Assembly (NCBI RefSeq): GCF_003854965.1
Contig: NZ_RQPI01000015.1
Span: 52,839 to 116,838, forward strand
From: Paenibacillus rhizophilus
GTDB taxonomy: Bacteria > Bacillota > Bacilli > Paenibacillales > Paenibacillaceae
Reading direction: 5' to 3'
DNA: 64,000 bases
Shown here: positions 1 through 7,409 of the stretch, piece by piece
Layout: every line of letters begins with the position of its first letter
Position numbering within the stretch: the first letter of the stretch is position 1
Translations under genes and position numbers: made by a program
Notes under the pieces: model-generated
What the model was told of the DNA's origin: nothing
Database searches by the model: none
The model's input: the letters and a program-made list of their open reading frames with translations, nothing else

Positions 1-2
1 TC

Positions 3-884
3 CGCATCGCCCGGGACCGGGAGTTCGCGAAGCGGCTCGCTTCGTACATGCCGGGCTTCGAGATTTACCTGCAGTTTGACAGCCTGGAGGCGTCCGTGCT
101 GAAGGAGCTGCGGAGCGCGGATTTGCGGCATATCCGGGAAGAGGCGATCCGCCATCTGAACGAATTCAATATTTCGACAACGCTTGTCGTCACGCTGAAG
201 AAGGGTCTGAATGACGGCGAGATTGGCTCGATCATTCAATACGGATTGAAGCAAAAAGCCGTGCGCGGCGTGACGATTCAGCCGATCCAGGCGGCGGGAA
301 GGCTGGAGGGCTATGATCCAGCGTCCGACCGTTTGACGGTAAGCGAGGTCCGCCGCAGCATTATTGACCAGTCGGGCGTGTTCGGTGAGGCGGATATTTT
401 GCCGGTGCCCTGTCATCCGGACTGCCTTGCGATGGGTTACGCGCTGAAGCTTGGCAGCGAGGTGCTGCCGCTGACCGGATTGATCGACCCGGACATTCTG
501 CTTGAAGGAGGCAGCAATACGATTGTGTTCGAGCAGGACCCGGCAATCCGGGGCAAAATGTTCGAGCTGCTCTCCACCGGTCACTCGCCGGTCTCCTCCG
601 CCTTGTCGCTGAAGAGTCTGCTCTGCTGTCTGCCGCTTGCCGCCGTGCCGGAGCAGATTAGCTACGACAATGTGTTCCGGGTCATCGTGATGCAGTTTCT
701 CGATGCGCATAATTTCGACGTGCGGTCGGTGAAGAAGTCCTGTGTGCATATTGCCCATCCCGATGGGCGAATCATCCCTTTTGACACCTATAATCTGTTC
801 TACCGGGACGACAAGGAGCAGCTGCTGGAAGGGATTAGGGGTGAGATTGCGACCGCATGGGACGGGAAAATCCCGCAGGAGTAG
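3..884 (+). CDS. Radical SAM family protein, C-terminal part (5' end outside window)
   Basis: The reading frame is open from base 3, so the true start lies before the window; about 293 residues remain. The text around IYLQFDSLE, followed by segments on following the chain outward from a substrate (TTLVVTLKKGLND) and the FEADILPVPCHPDC-like stretch, resembles the C-terminal half of radical SAM proteins of the MJ0619/tetraether-synthase-like group. The CxxxCxxC cluster that would bind the catalytic [4Fe-4S] is not visible because it would lie upstream. Cysteines at PCHPDC and LLCCLP may bind a further metal or cluster. The substrate is unknown. No partner gene follows closely: the next 760 bases are non-coding. 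Family call fairly sure, function unknown. Confidence 0.6.
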   Translation, partial: RIARDREFAKRLASYMPGFEIYLQFDSLEASVLKELRSADLRHIREEAIRHLNEFNISTTLVVTLKKGLNDGEIGSIIQYGLKQKAVRGVTIQPIQAAGRLEGYDPASDRLTVSEVRRSIIDQSGVFGEADILPVPCHPDCLAMGYALKLGSEVLPLTGLIDPDILLEGGSNTIVFEQDPAIRGKMFELLSTGHSPVSSALSLKSLLCCLPLAAVPEQISYDNVFRVIVMQFLDAHNFDVRSVKKSCVHIAHPDGRIIPFDTYNLFYRDDKEQLLEGIRGEIATAWDGKIPQE

Positions 885-1485
885 TTGGCTGCAAAAGGGG
901 ACGCCACTGAAGAAGGTGACGTGCTGAAGAAGCGGTTTAACTAACTAGTTCGGTTCAGTTTGTCTCCGGTGATGGTGTGGCTGGCATTTTCCTGCAAACC
1001 TGCAGGTTTGACAGGTGATTTTCGGGTGGGAAGAAGTAAAGGATGCAATGGTGCAGGTATTGTGCTTATGTTCCGCCATATGGGGAGAGGGGAGGTGGGA
1101 TACCTGTACTTTTGCAGGAACTGGGACTGGGAGGAGGATTTCCACGAAAAAAAGATGTATCAACGCAGGAATCCCGACAACCCGCCAACTAAGCCACCTA
1201 CCCATCGACCAACCCGGGCCGCTGACCAACTAACCACCGCCCCATCAACAAACCCATCGAACCACCCATCCAACCCATCAACCCACCAACCCATCGCCCC
1301 CCCCACCAACTAATTATCCGCTGTCGGACGCCGTGACTTTAAACGTGAACGGCTGTCCCGTTTAATTGGCATCCGCCGCAAGCATCTTCAGCAGTCTCAG
1401 TTTCTTATTATGGGAACCGGCGCTGAAGCAGCTACAGAAAAGTGTGACAGACATACAACTGCCGGACTATTTGAATTCCGTTAAA
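885..1485. other. Non-coding stretch containing a C/A-rich, G-poor tract
   Basis: No credible gene was found between the radical SAM gene and the HxlR gene. Bases about 1190-1316 are made of irregular repeats of CCA, CCAAC and CCCATC on the + strand with almost no G. Frames through it give only Pro/Thr/His/Asn low-complexity text without a ribosome binding site or family resemblance. The complementary strand can form a G-quadruplex at 1265-1304 (separate entry). Confidence 0.5.
1265..1304 (-). other. Predicted G-quadruplex motif on the - strand
   Basis: On the - strand there are five G runs of at least three (complements of C runs at 1265-1267, 1274-1276, 1282-1284, 1290-1292 and 1297-1304). 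They are separated by loops of 4 to 6 bases, which meets the usual G3+N1-7 rule. Formation and function are inference. Confidence 0.5.
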
Positions 1486-1514
1486 GGAGGGCATCCCTTG
1501 GGCTGCCCTTTTTT
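1486..1514 (+). terminator. Possible intrinsic terminator
   Basis: A short stem GGGCA...TGCCC is followed by a run of T (ccTTTTTTg). It lies far downstream of the radical SAM gene and upstream of the HxlR gene, so it could end read-through from the left. The stem is short. Confidence 0.4.
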
Positions 1515-1646
1515 GAATGGTTAGGTAACGATGGGCCGCCCGCCAAAGGCGACGGCGGTTATGGTGTATAATAACGGAAGACGCCTGGGAGGCTGCAGAC
1601 CGGCGCAAGAGCATGGCGTACCAATGGAATAAGGAGGAGCGGCCGT

Positions 1647-2075
1647 ATGTCCGATCCATTAAGAGAGGAAATCAAACAAAAAATCGTGAACGGCGATTTT
1701 CACTGCGAAAAGGAACTTACCTTGTCCATCATCAGCGGGAAATGGAAGGTCGTCATTCTTTGGCATCTCGGCGTGGAAGGCGCGCACCGGTTCAGCGATT
1801 TGCAGAAGCTTTTTCCGAAAATTTCGCATAAAATACTGACCCAGCAGCTCCGGGAATTGATGGAGGACGGCATTGTTCACCGGGAGGTGTATCCCGACAT
1901 TCCTCCGAAGGTGGAATATTCGATGACCGAGCTTGGGATGACGCTTCTGCCGATTGTCGAAATGATGTACGAGTGGGGAAAAATGCGGATCGAACGGATC
2001 AGACGGGAACTGAAGCCCGGAAGCGAGCCGGAAATAACCGCGGACAGCTGCGAAGGAGCCTGCAAAAAAGCCTGA
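1647..2075 (+). CDS. HxlR-family transcriptional regulator
   Basis: A 142-residue winged helix-turn-helix protein of the HxlR/DUF24 family. The family signature is visible: FHCEKELTLSIISGKWKVVIL near the N-terminus with a conserved Cys (about residue 15), then KILTQQLRELMEDGIVHREVYP and the wing PPKVEYSMTELG. In YodB, HypR and related proteins the N-terminal Cys senses quinones, disulfide stress or aldehydes; that this member does the same is inference. Start ATG is supported by AAGGAGGAG eight bases upstream. Extra Cys residues occur in the tail (DSCEGACKKA). It precedes a DJ-1/PfpI gene in the same orientation, with candidate operators between them, which suggests the pair is a stress sensor and its target. 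Confidence 0.9.
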   Translation: MSDPLREEIKQKIVNGDFHCEKELTLSIISGKWKVVILWHLGVEGAHRFSDLQKLFPKISHKILTQQLRELMEDGIVHREVYPDIPPKVEYSMTELGMTLLPIVEMMYEWGKMRIERIRRELKPGSEPEITADSCEGACKKA

Positions 2076-2112
2076 ACAAGCCACGGAACAGAGACCGGAG
2101 AATGGCGGGAGC

Positions 2113-2148
2113 AGGTAACCTTTTGGTAACCTCTGTACTAAAAAGTGC
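2113..2148 (+). promoter_or_regulatory. Candidate HxlR operator(s)
   Basis: AGGTAACC, four T, GGTAACCT at 2113-2132 is an inverted repeat with one central mismatch per arm and also a direct repeat of GGTAACC. A second imperfect palindrome, GTACT-aaaa-AGTGC, follows at 2135-2148. Both lie just upstream of the likely promoter of the DJ-1/PfpI gene and downstream of the HxlR gene, where a DUF24-type regulator would bind. Assignment to that regulator is inference. Confidence 0.45.
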
Positions 2149-2152
2149 ATTC

Positions 2153-2181
2153 TTCACAAGGGATGTCGGCGGCGCTACAAT
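2153..2181 (+). promoter_or_regulatory. Likely sigma-A promoter of the DJ-1/PfpI gene
   Basis: TTCACA at 2153-2158 and TACAAT at 2176-2181 are separated by 17 bases. The start codon of the next gene follows at 2219. Confidence 0.5.
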
Positions 2182-2218
2182 GGTTGTTGCGTGAAGATAA
2201 CCTTGGGAGGGAATACTG

Positions 2219-2737
2219 ATGAGTAAAAAAGCACTGCTGATTATACCGCCGGACCGCTTCAACGAAGACGAGTTGTTTCATCCGAAAGCCGAACTGGAGA
2301 ACGCGGGCATCACTGTAACAGTCGCCAGTACGAAGGCGGGGGAGATTACAGGGGACAATCAGGGAAAAGCAAACGCGGAGGTGGTATTCTCCGACGTTTC
2401 CGCTTCGGACTATGATGTGGTAGCTGTAATTGGCGGCTCCGGCACGATCGACTATCTGTGGGGTGACGCGAAGCTGGGTGAATATTTGAAGCAGGCGTAT
2501 GAGCAAAAAATTCTGGTCGCCGGCATTTGCGCTGGCTCCGTCGTGGTTGCGAAGACGGGCCTGCTCGCCGGGCGCCAAGCGACCTGCTATCCGGTCGAAG
2601 TCATGATTGATGAGCTGAAAGCCAACAGCGCCGAATATGTGGTGCAGCATGTGGTGGCGCATGACGATGTGATTACAAGCGACGGGCCGGACGGCGCGCG
2701 GGAGTTCGGTAAGAGCCTCGTTTCGGCGCTGGCTTGA
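2219..2737 (+). CDS. DJ-1/PfpI family protein
   Basis: A 172-residue single-domain class I glutamine amidotransferase-like protein, the usual size for PfpI/YraA/Hsp31-like stress proteins. The nucleophile elbow is seen as VAGICAGSVVV, with the reactive Cys at about residue 104. An acidic residue near the N-terminus (FNEDELFHPKAELENAG) matches the Glu that polarises this Cys in the family. A His lies at QHVVAHDDVITSDGPDG. Members act as glyoxalases, deglycases or chaperones of uncertain substrate. Start ATG follows a GGGAGGG ribosome binding site. Its position behind an HxlR-type thiol regulator suggests an electrophile or aldehyde response; that is inference. Confidence 0.88.
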   Translation: MSKKALLIIPPDRFNEDELFHPKAELENAGITVTVASTKAGEITGDNQGKANAEVVFSDVSASDYDVVAVIGGSGTIDYLWGDAKLGEYLKQAYEQKILVAGICAGSVVVAKTGLLAGRQATCYPVEVMIDELKANSAEYVVQHVVAHDDVITSDGPDGAREFGKSLVSALA

Positions 2738-2829
2738 TTATAGGGGCAGGAGTGCGGATTCGGTCTGCCGGGTTTGACCGGCGGACGGGTCCGCCCCGGG
2801 GCAAAACAGCCGCCGGGCCGCAACATAAA

Positions 2830-2862
2830 AGCAGCGGATACTTGGGTATCTGCTGCTTTTTT
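2830..2862 (+). terminator. Intrinsic terminator
   Basis: AGCAGCGGATAC and GTATCTGCTGCT form a stem with one G-T pair and a short loop, followed by TTTTTT. It ends the DJ-1/PfpI transcript; the A run on the other side may let it serve the convergent membrane gene too. Confidence 0.8.
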
Positions 2863-2903
2863 AGCTCTGGGCGGGCGGCAGCGAACAAGAGCCGGGAATT
2901 GTC

Positions 2904-3637
2904 CTATTCGGCAAGCAGCCATACGGCCGTATAGACGGCGCAGCCGGCTGCAAAGGCGGTAAAGCTGCTCTCTCTTTTGACCGGAAACTCACCCTTGATC
3001 GTGTTGAATACCATCCCTCCCGACAGAAATGCGTAGACGGAAGACGTAACAACAGCCGGCAAGTCGGCGGTCAAGCTAAGCCCCCAGCCCAGCAAAATCC
3101 CCAACAAAAGAAGCCACCGTCCTTTACGGTCATACACCTCATCATGGTGCCGCCGCAGATTCCAATCATTGACGAGAAGATAGACGGACAGGGCGGCGAC
3201 ATAGAATATGGTACTGCGGGTGGAATGGTATTCCTTGTGCAGGAGCAGGTAGCTTGTTACCGCGTTAAAAATGAAAAAGTACGAGATATGAATCCAAAAT
3301 ACCCGCTCGGATGCGGTGTCTCCGTCGATATTCCGTTTTTCGACACATTGACCAGGTGCTCCAGCCCGTAAGATACGAGCAGTCCAAGCATCGCAATGAG
3401 ATAAGCGTGATTTCGCAAATACATAAAAAGCTCTCTCTGCACGGCGGCCGAGTTCTCAATATTATGCTGATGCTCGCTGAGTTCCGGCAGCGTTACCGAG
3501 AAGACATAGGCGATGGTGAGTCCTCCCGAGGCGGACAAAGCGCGGTTTCGATGAAGGTAGGGCAGCAAGGACAAATACCTTGAAAACATATGGGCAAGCG
3601 CAAAAACAATCACAAATCCGAAGGGCAGGACGTTCAT
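2904..3637 (-). pseudogene. Frameshifted integral membrane protein, about 244 residues when joined
   Basis: Two - strand frames belong to one protein. The upstream part (3637 to about 3340) gives an N-terminal membrane segment and continues through GLLVSYGLEHLVNV. The downstream part (about 3339 to 2904) begins KRNIDGDTASERVFWIH and ends with FLSGGMVFNTIKGEFPV and AVYTAVWLLAE. They join if the run of five T at 3336-3340 had six, so a one-base loss in a homopolymer breaks the gene. The product would have about seven membrane helices. The FLSGGMVFNTIKGEFP segment recalls ZIP-like or uncharacterised inner-membrane proteins; function is not recognised. Either a true pseudogene or a sequencing error; the intact reading frame on both sides favours a recent event. 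Confidence 0.7.
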
Positions 3638-3843
3638 TTAAGGTTACGCTCCTTTGCCAAAGATTCGGCTTCCGGCTGCGGACGGTATCCGGGAATTCTT
3701 TTAATTATGTACCCTTTGAACCTCAGCTTAAACGGAGGAGTTCATCCCCACATTTTCCCTCCCGCCCGAATACATAAACGATCGCCTTCAGGCCATCCTA
3801 AACAGGAAAGAATAGTCCGCTTGAGAAGGAGTGGTCCTCATTT

Positions 3844-4113
3844 ATGAGACATTATGAGTCCAGTATGCGTACGAACAGCACTGTCGATCAGGCGGAGGAT
3901 GCTGCGGCTAAACTGCATAACGCCGTTACCCAAGCGATGAGCCATCCGACGGAAAAAGTAATTGAGCAGGCGGAGAACAGCCTGAAGCATGCGGAACAGG
4001 CGGTCCGCCACGCGCCGGAAGGATCGGTGCAGGGGCATGGCGTCGATCTGGCGGAAGAAATGCTGGCAACGGAGAAGGAACGGCTTGCCTTGGTGCAGAA
4101 GCAGAAGGGTTGA
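3844..4113 (+). CDS. Small helical protein, unknown function
   Basis: 89 residues, rich in Ala, Glu, His and Gln and predicted to be almost wholly alpha-helical (AEDAAAKLHNAVTQAM, EQAENSLKHAEQAVRHA). No Cys, membrane segment or signal peptide is present. GAAGGAG lies about 12 bases before the ATG, and a strong terminator follows the stop, so it appears to be a complete single-gene unit. The family is not recognised. Amphipathic helices with repeated Glu/Lys/Ala could form a coiled coil. Being small, hydrophilic and monocistronic it could be a stress or spore-associated protein, but nothing in the sequence proves it. Confidence 0.7.
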   Translation: MRHYESSMRTNSTVDQAEDAAAKLHNAVTQAMSHPTEKVIEQAENSLKHAEQAVRHAPEGSVQGHGVDLAEEMLATEKERLALVQKQKG

Positions 4114-4151
4114 TCCGGCGGGCGGATGTAGTCCCAACCGAATACGGTTAT

Positions 4152-4184
4152 AAAAAGACTTCCGCCATCGGCGGAGGTCTTTTT
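4152..4184 (+). terminator. Intrinsic terminator
   Basis: AAAAAGACTTCCGCC and GGCGGAGGTCTTTTT pair around a three-base loop (one G-T pair). The symmetrical A and T runs make it potentially bidirectional. It ends the small helical-protein gene. Confidence 0.88.
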
Positions 4185-4290
4185 AAGCTGCCCCAGAATA
4201 GTTTTTTCAAGCAGGGCAATCGGATTCGGGGTATATATTAGGAAACGGGCAAATCATTAACGCGTATATGCAGTTAAAGGAGGTATGATC

Positions 4291-5148
4291 ATGACGGAAA
4301 TCACGCTTGGTTCCGGAGGGCTGGAAACGCAGGAAGAGCTGCGCGCGGCACTTGAAGAGGTACGGAGATGGGAGAAGGATCAGAGACAGCTTATGATTTG
4401 GGAGCGGCTGACCCGGCTGCCCTTTAAGCTGCTGGACAAGCTTACCCCTAAAATTGTTCATGAAAAAATAGGACTGCTGCTGGATGAGCTTGGCAGCTAC
4501 ATCCAAAATGGCGGCAACTACCTTGTGGCTGGACGCAAGGTGGGCGAGCTTGTGGGCGAGGTGAGCTCCGAGACCGCAGGGAAGCGGGAAGGTCCCTATC
4601 CGCTGGCGGTAATGGACGAAGCGGCGCGCCGCCTGTCCAAGAGCCGGAGCAATTTCGCCACGGCTCAAGGGGCGACCACAGGCTTCGGCGGCGTGTTTAC
4701 GCTGGCGGCGGATATTCCCGCCATCCTCGGACTGTCGCTGAAGGTGATTCAGGAGATCGGCCTTTGCTATGGGTACAACCCGCTGGAGAAGGAGGAACGC
4801 ATCTTCGCCGTAAAAGTTATGCAGCTGGCTTCCGCCGACACGGTCGGCAAACGGGCGATTCTGGAGGAACTGGACCTGGAACTCGGCAGCGATGGCCGGA
4901 TTGGGGGCGGCGAGGGCGCGGCGGTGTCCAAAATTCAGGGATGGCGGGAAGTGATTGCCGCCTACCGGGATAACTGGAGCTCGAAGAAGCTGCTGCAGAC
5001 AATCCCTGTCGCCGGAATGTTCTTCGGCGCCTACACGAACCGGGAGATGCTGAAGGCGGTGGCGGAAGCGGCCATGATGCTGTACCGCAAACGGAGAATT
5101 TTGACCAGACTGGCGGACAACGGTCAAACGAACACCCTCTCTACATAG
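4291..5148 (+). CDS. EcsC family protein
   Basis: 285 residues. The central part matches the EcsC family: a conserved GATTGFGG segment leading into a hydrophobic stretch (VFTLAADIPAILGLSLKVIQEIG), YGYNP, then KVMQLAS. A second small-residue hydrophobic segment is seen in KLLQTIPVAGMFFGAYTN. EcsC was first described beside the B. subtilis EcsAB transporter; stand-alone members like this one have no agreed function and may sit at the membrane. An upstream in-frame ATG at 4285 lies directly against AAAGGAGGT and cannot be used well; the ATG at 4291 has a seven-base spacing and is preferred. There are no operon partners: the next gene starts 76 bases later behind a palindrome. Confidence 0.85.
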   Translation: MTEITLGSGGLETQEELRAALEEVRRWEKDQRQLMIWERLTRLPFKLLDKLTPKIVHEKIGLLLDELGSYIQNGGNYLVAGRKVGELVGEVSSETAGKREGPYPLAVMDEAARRLSKSRSNFATAQGATTGFGGVFTLAADIPAILGLSLKVIQEIGLCYGYNPLEKEERIFAVKVMQLASADTVGKRAILEELDLELGSDGRIGGGEGAAVSKIQGWREVIAAYRDNWSSKKLLQTIPVAGMFFGAYTNREMLKAVAEAAMMLYRKRRILTRLADNGQTNTLST

Positions 5149-5180
5149 AGGCGCAAGAACCGCCTACTGGGCTCCTGCAT

Positions 5181-5206
5181 AACTTATAGAATCAATGCTA
5201 TAAGTT
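5181..5206 (+). promoter_or_regulatory. Perfect 9+9 inverted repeat before the permease gene
   Basis: AACTTATAG and CTATAAGTT flank eight bases, ending 18 bases before the permease start codon. It lacks GC pairs and a T run, so it looks more like an operator or a leader hairpin covering the ribosome binding region than a terminator. Confidence 0.45.
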
Positions 5207-5224
5207 AAGGGAGCGATTTCTTCC

Positions 5225-6640
5225 ATGGGAATCCAGTTAACGGCAATCCATTACGTCTATCTGGCGTTTATCGTATTCATCATGGCGCTGCTCATCAAGC
5301 GGCGCGATACGACGATGATTTGCGTGGCCGGTATCTTTGTCCTGGGAATCCTGGCGACGGAGACGCTCGGCGGTTCGGTATCCGGAGTGTTTAACTCTTT
5401 TGTCTACGCGACCAAGGAACTGATGGGAACGATCATGATCATTTCAATTATTGTCGCCATGAGCCGGGTGCTGATGATTACGGGCATCAACGAGACGATG
5501 GTGTCTCCGCTGACCCGGTTTCTCCGCACGCCGGCCATGGCGTATTGGGGAATCGGCATTATTATGCTGCTTACCTCCCTCTTTTTCTGGCCTTCGCCGG
5601 CGGTGGCTCTGGTGGGCGCCGTCCTGCTGCCGGTTGCGCTCCGGGTCGGCTTGCCCGCGCTCGGAGCCGCGATGGCGATGAATCTGTTCGGCCACGGCAT
5701 CGCCCTCTCCGGCGATTACATTATTCAGGGGGCGCCGAAACTGACGGCGGATGCCGCGGGCCTGCCGGTCGCCAGCGTTATGGAGGCGAGCGTTCCGCTG
5801 GTCGTCGTCATGGGCATCGTGACGACCGCCGCCGCCTTCTGGATGATGCGCAGGGATCAGAAGAAAGGGACCTGGAGAGACGGCCTCGTATCGGCTGGAC
5901 GGACAACGGGCATGTTCGGGGAGTCTTCTCCCCCTTCTCTTCAACTGGTCGCCCTTCATCCGCGGATGAAGAAAGCCCTGGCCATCCTCATTCCGGTGCT
6001 GTTTCTTGCTGATGTGGCGGCGATGTTCCTGCTGCATCTTCAAGGCGGCGACGCTACCGCCCTGATCGGCGGCACCGCGATCCTCATCTTGATCTTCGTC
6101 ACTCTGCTTGCGCACCGCAATCAAGGGCTGGAGCAGATCACCTCCTACCTCATCGACGGCTTCGTCTTCGGCTTCAAAGTATTCGGCCCCGTCATCCCGA
6201 TCGCCGCCTTCTTCTACCTCGGCGACGCGGCTTTCACCGAGCTGTTCGGCAAAGTCCTTCCCGAAGCCTCGCACGGCATCGTCAATGACCTGGGCGTTGC
6301 GCTGGCGAACTCCGTGCCGCTGAACGGCATCGTCGGCGCGGTCACGCTGACCCTCACCGGCGCCATCACCGGTCTTGACGGCTCCGGCTTCTCCGGCATT
6401 TCGCTTGCCGGCTCCATTGCGCACCTGTTCGCCGCCGCCATCGGCTCCGGCGCCGATACGCTGACGGCGCTTGGCCAGGTCGCTGCCATTTGGGTCGGCG
6501 GCGGCACGCTTATCCCCTGGGCGCTGATTCCGGCGGCGGCCATCTGCGGCGTCAGTCCGTTCGAACTGGCGCGCCGCAATCTCAAGCCCGTGCTGATTGG
6601 CCTTGCGGTCACCACTGTTGTCGCCATGTTTCTTGTCTAA
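5225..6640 (+). CDS. Multi-spanning membrane permease, ion-transporter type
   Basis: 471 residues with about 12 to 14 hydrophobic helices and few charged loops. Features include FVYATKELMGTIMIISIIV, a re-entrant-like region FFWPSPAVALVGAVLLPVALR and a mirrored C-terminal region (SVPLNGIVGAVTLTLTGAITG, then GSGADTLTALGQ). The two-half layout with small-residue loops suggests the ion-transporter superfamily (NhaC, CitMHS, GntP, DctM types), but the exact family and substrate are not recognised. ATG start has GGGAG about 11 bases upstream, and the palindrome just before it may control expression. GC content is higher in the second half. It stands alone between an EcsC gene and a 330-base non-coding stretch. 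Confidence 0.65.
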   Translation: MGIQLTAIHYVYLAFIVFIMALLIKRRDTTMICVAGIFVLGILATETLGGSVSGVFNSFVYATKELMGTIMIISIIVAMSRVLMITGINETMVSPLTRFLRTPAMAYWGIGIIMLLTSLFFWPSPAVALVGAVLLPVALRVGLPALGAAMAMNLFGHGIALSGDYIIQGAPKLTADAAGLPVASVMEASVPLVVVMGIVTTAAAFWMMRRDQKKGTWRDGLVSAGRTTGMFGESSPPSLQLVALHPRMKKALAILIPVLFLADVAAMFLLHLQGGDATALIGGTAILILIFVTLLAHRNQGLEQITSYLIDGFVFGFKVFGPVIPIAAFFYLGDAAFTELFGKVLPEASHGIVNDLGVALANSVPLNGIVGAVTLTLTGAITGLDGSGFSGISLAGSIAHLFAAAIGSGADTLTALGQVAAIWVGGGTLIPWALIPAAAICGVSPFELARRNLKPVLIGLAVTTVVAMFLV

Positions 6641-6973
6641 CTCCATCATTTTTCGTCCTCAAACGACAGCGGCGTTCTCCGCAAAGCGACGCATGGCGAC
6701 GGGTTTCTACAAATGATAGTTCTGAACAGAACTACTAAATATTTGATAGCTCCAAAGAATACCGGCTGAAGATAAAATGAGCATGACCAGATGAAGCGCC
6801 TGTCCGCTTGGTTTGGTCTTTTTTTCGTCCACCGGTTTGCAAGCGGCGGCAGGAGGAAAGGATACAAATGAAGAGGTCCGAATCGCTGTGCCGGAAACGC
6901 CCGGCTCATCTGGCGGAGGCCGCCGGGCCTGTGCTATGATGATCTCCTGAACGATGAAAAGGAGCGATATAAA
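6641..6973. other. Intergenic region with a perfect palindrome
   Basis: No gene is seen. TAGTTCT-gaac-AGAACTA at 6717-6734 is a perfect 7+7 inverted repeat of operator type with no associated T run. No regulator gene lies next to it, so the binding protein is unknown. Confidence 0.4.
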
Positions 6974-7264
6974 ATGCTTGAAATATCGAATTACACAGCG
7001 GAGCAGATCCGGGACCCGTTCGGCATTATTGCGGGAAACCGTTATGAATTTATGATTAACCTTGTGGTCCCGGAGGAGGACGAGCTTTATTCGGAGAACG
7101 GGGTCAGCGTGCGGGTCATTGTTAAAGAGAATGATGGAGAAGTGAGCGTCGTAACCTACGATCTGATTGAAACGACGACGCAGAAGCTCCTTGAATTCGA
7201 TCTGGAGGACGAAGAGGAGGAAGAACTGGCCGCTTTTTGCAAGGAGCATATGCCGGAGCGGTAA
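6974..7264 (+). CDS. DUF6509 family protein
   Basis: 96 residues, acidic. The text MLEISNYTAEQIRDPFGIIA, then RYEFMINLVVPEEDELYSENG and the tail FDLEDEEEEELAAFC agrees with the small uncharacterised DUF6509 family common in Paenibacillus and relatives. AAAGGAG lies nine bases before ATG. There is no membrane segment or signal peptide, so it is a cytoplasmic protein probably of mixed beta-alpha fold. The run of Glu/Asp near the C-terminus is notable. Its biochemical role is unknown and neighbouring genes give no clue. Confidence 0.75.
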   Translation: MLEISNYTAEQIRDPFGIIAGNRYEFMINLVVPEEDELYSENGVSVRVIVKENDGEVSVVTYDLIETTTQKLLEFDLEDEEEEELAAFCKEHMPER

Positions 7265-7409
7265 CTTCCTGATTGCACCGGATACCTCCGCAATAAAGCG
7301 CTGTGTGTATAGGCGGTATCTATCGGGAATATTGCTTACAAGTCTTGGACGGCAAACAACCCCGGCGGTATAGTAGAAGGTAATATTCTACATAACGAGG
7401 TGCCCGTCC

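Noticed and set aside
960..1313. 117-codon frame ending in a Pro/Thr/Asn/His-rich region
   Set aside because: No ribosome binding site, a different frame gives similar text, and the low complexity comes from the CCA-type DNA repeat.
4207..5127. 306-codon - strand frame opposite the EcsC gene
   Set aside because: Covers an EcsC gene with a strong ribosome binding site; composition is shadow-like.
5444..6649. 401-codon frame antisense to the permease at 5225
   Set aside because: Arg/Asp/Gly/Gln-rich composition typical of a shadow of a GC-rich membrane gene; the + strand frame is hydrophobic with coherent helices.
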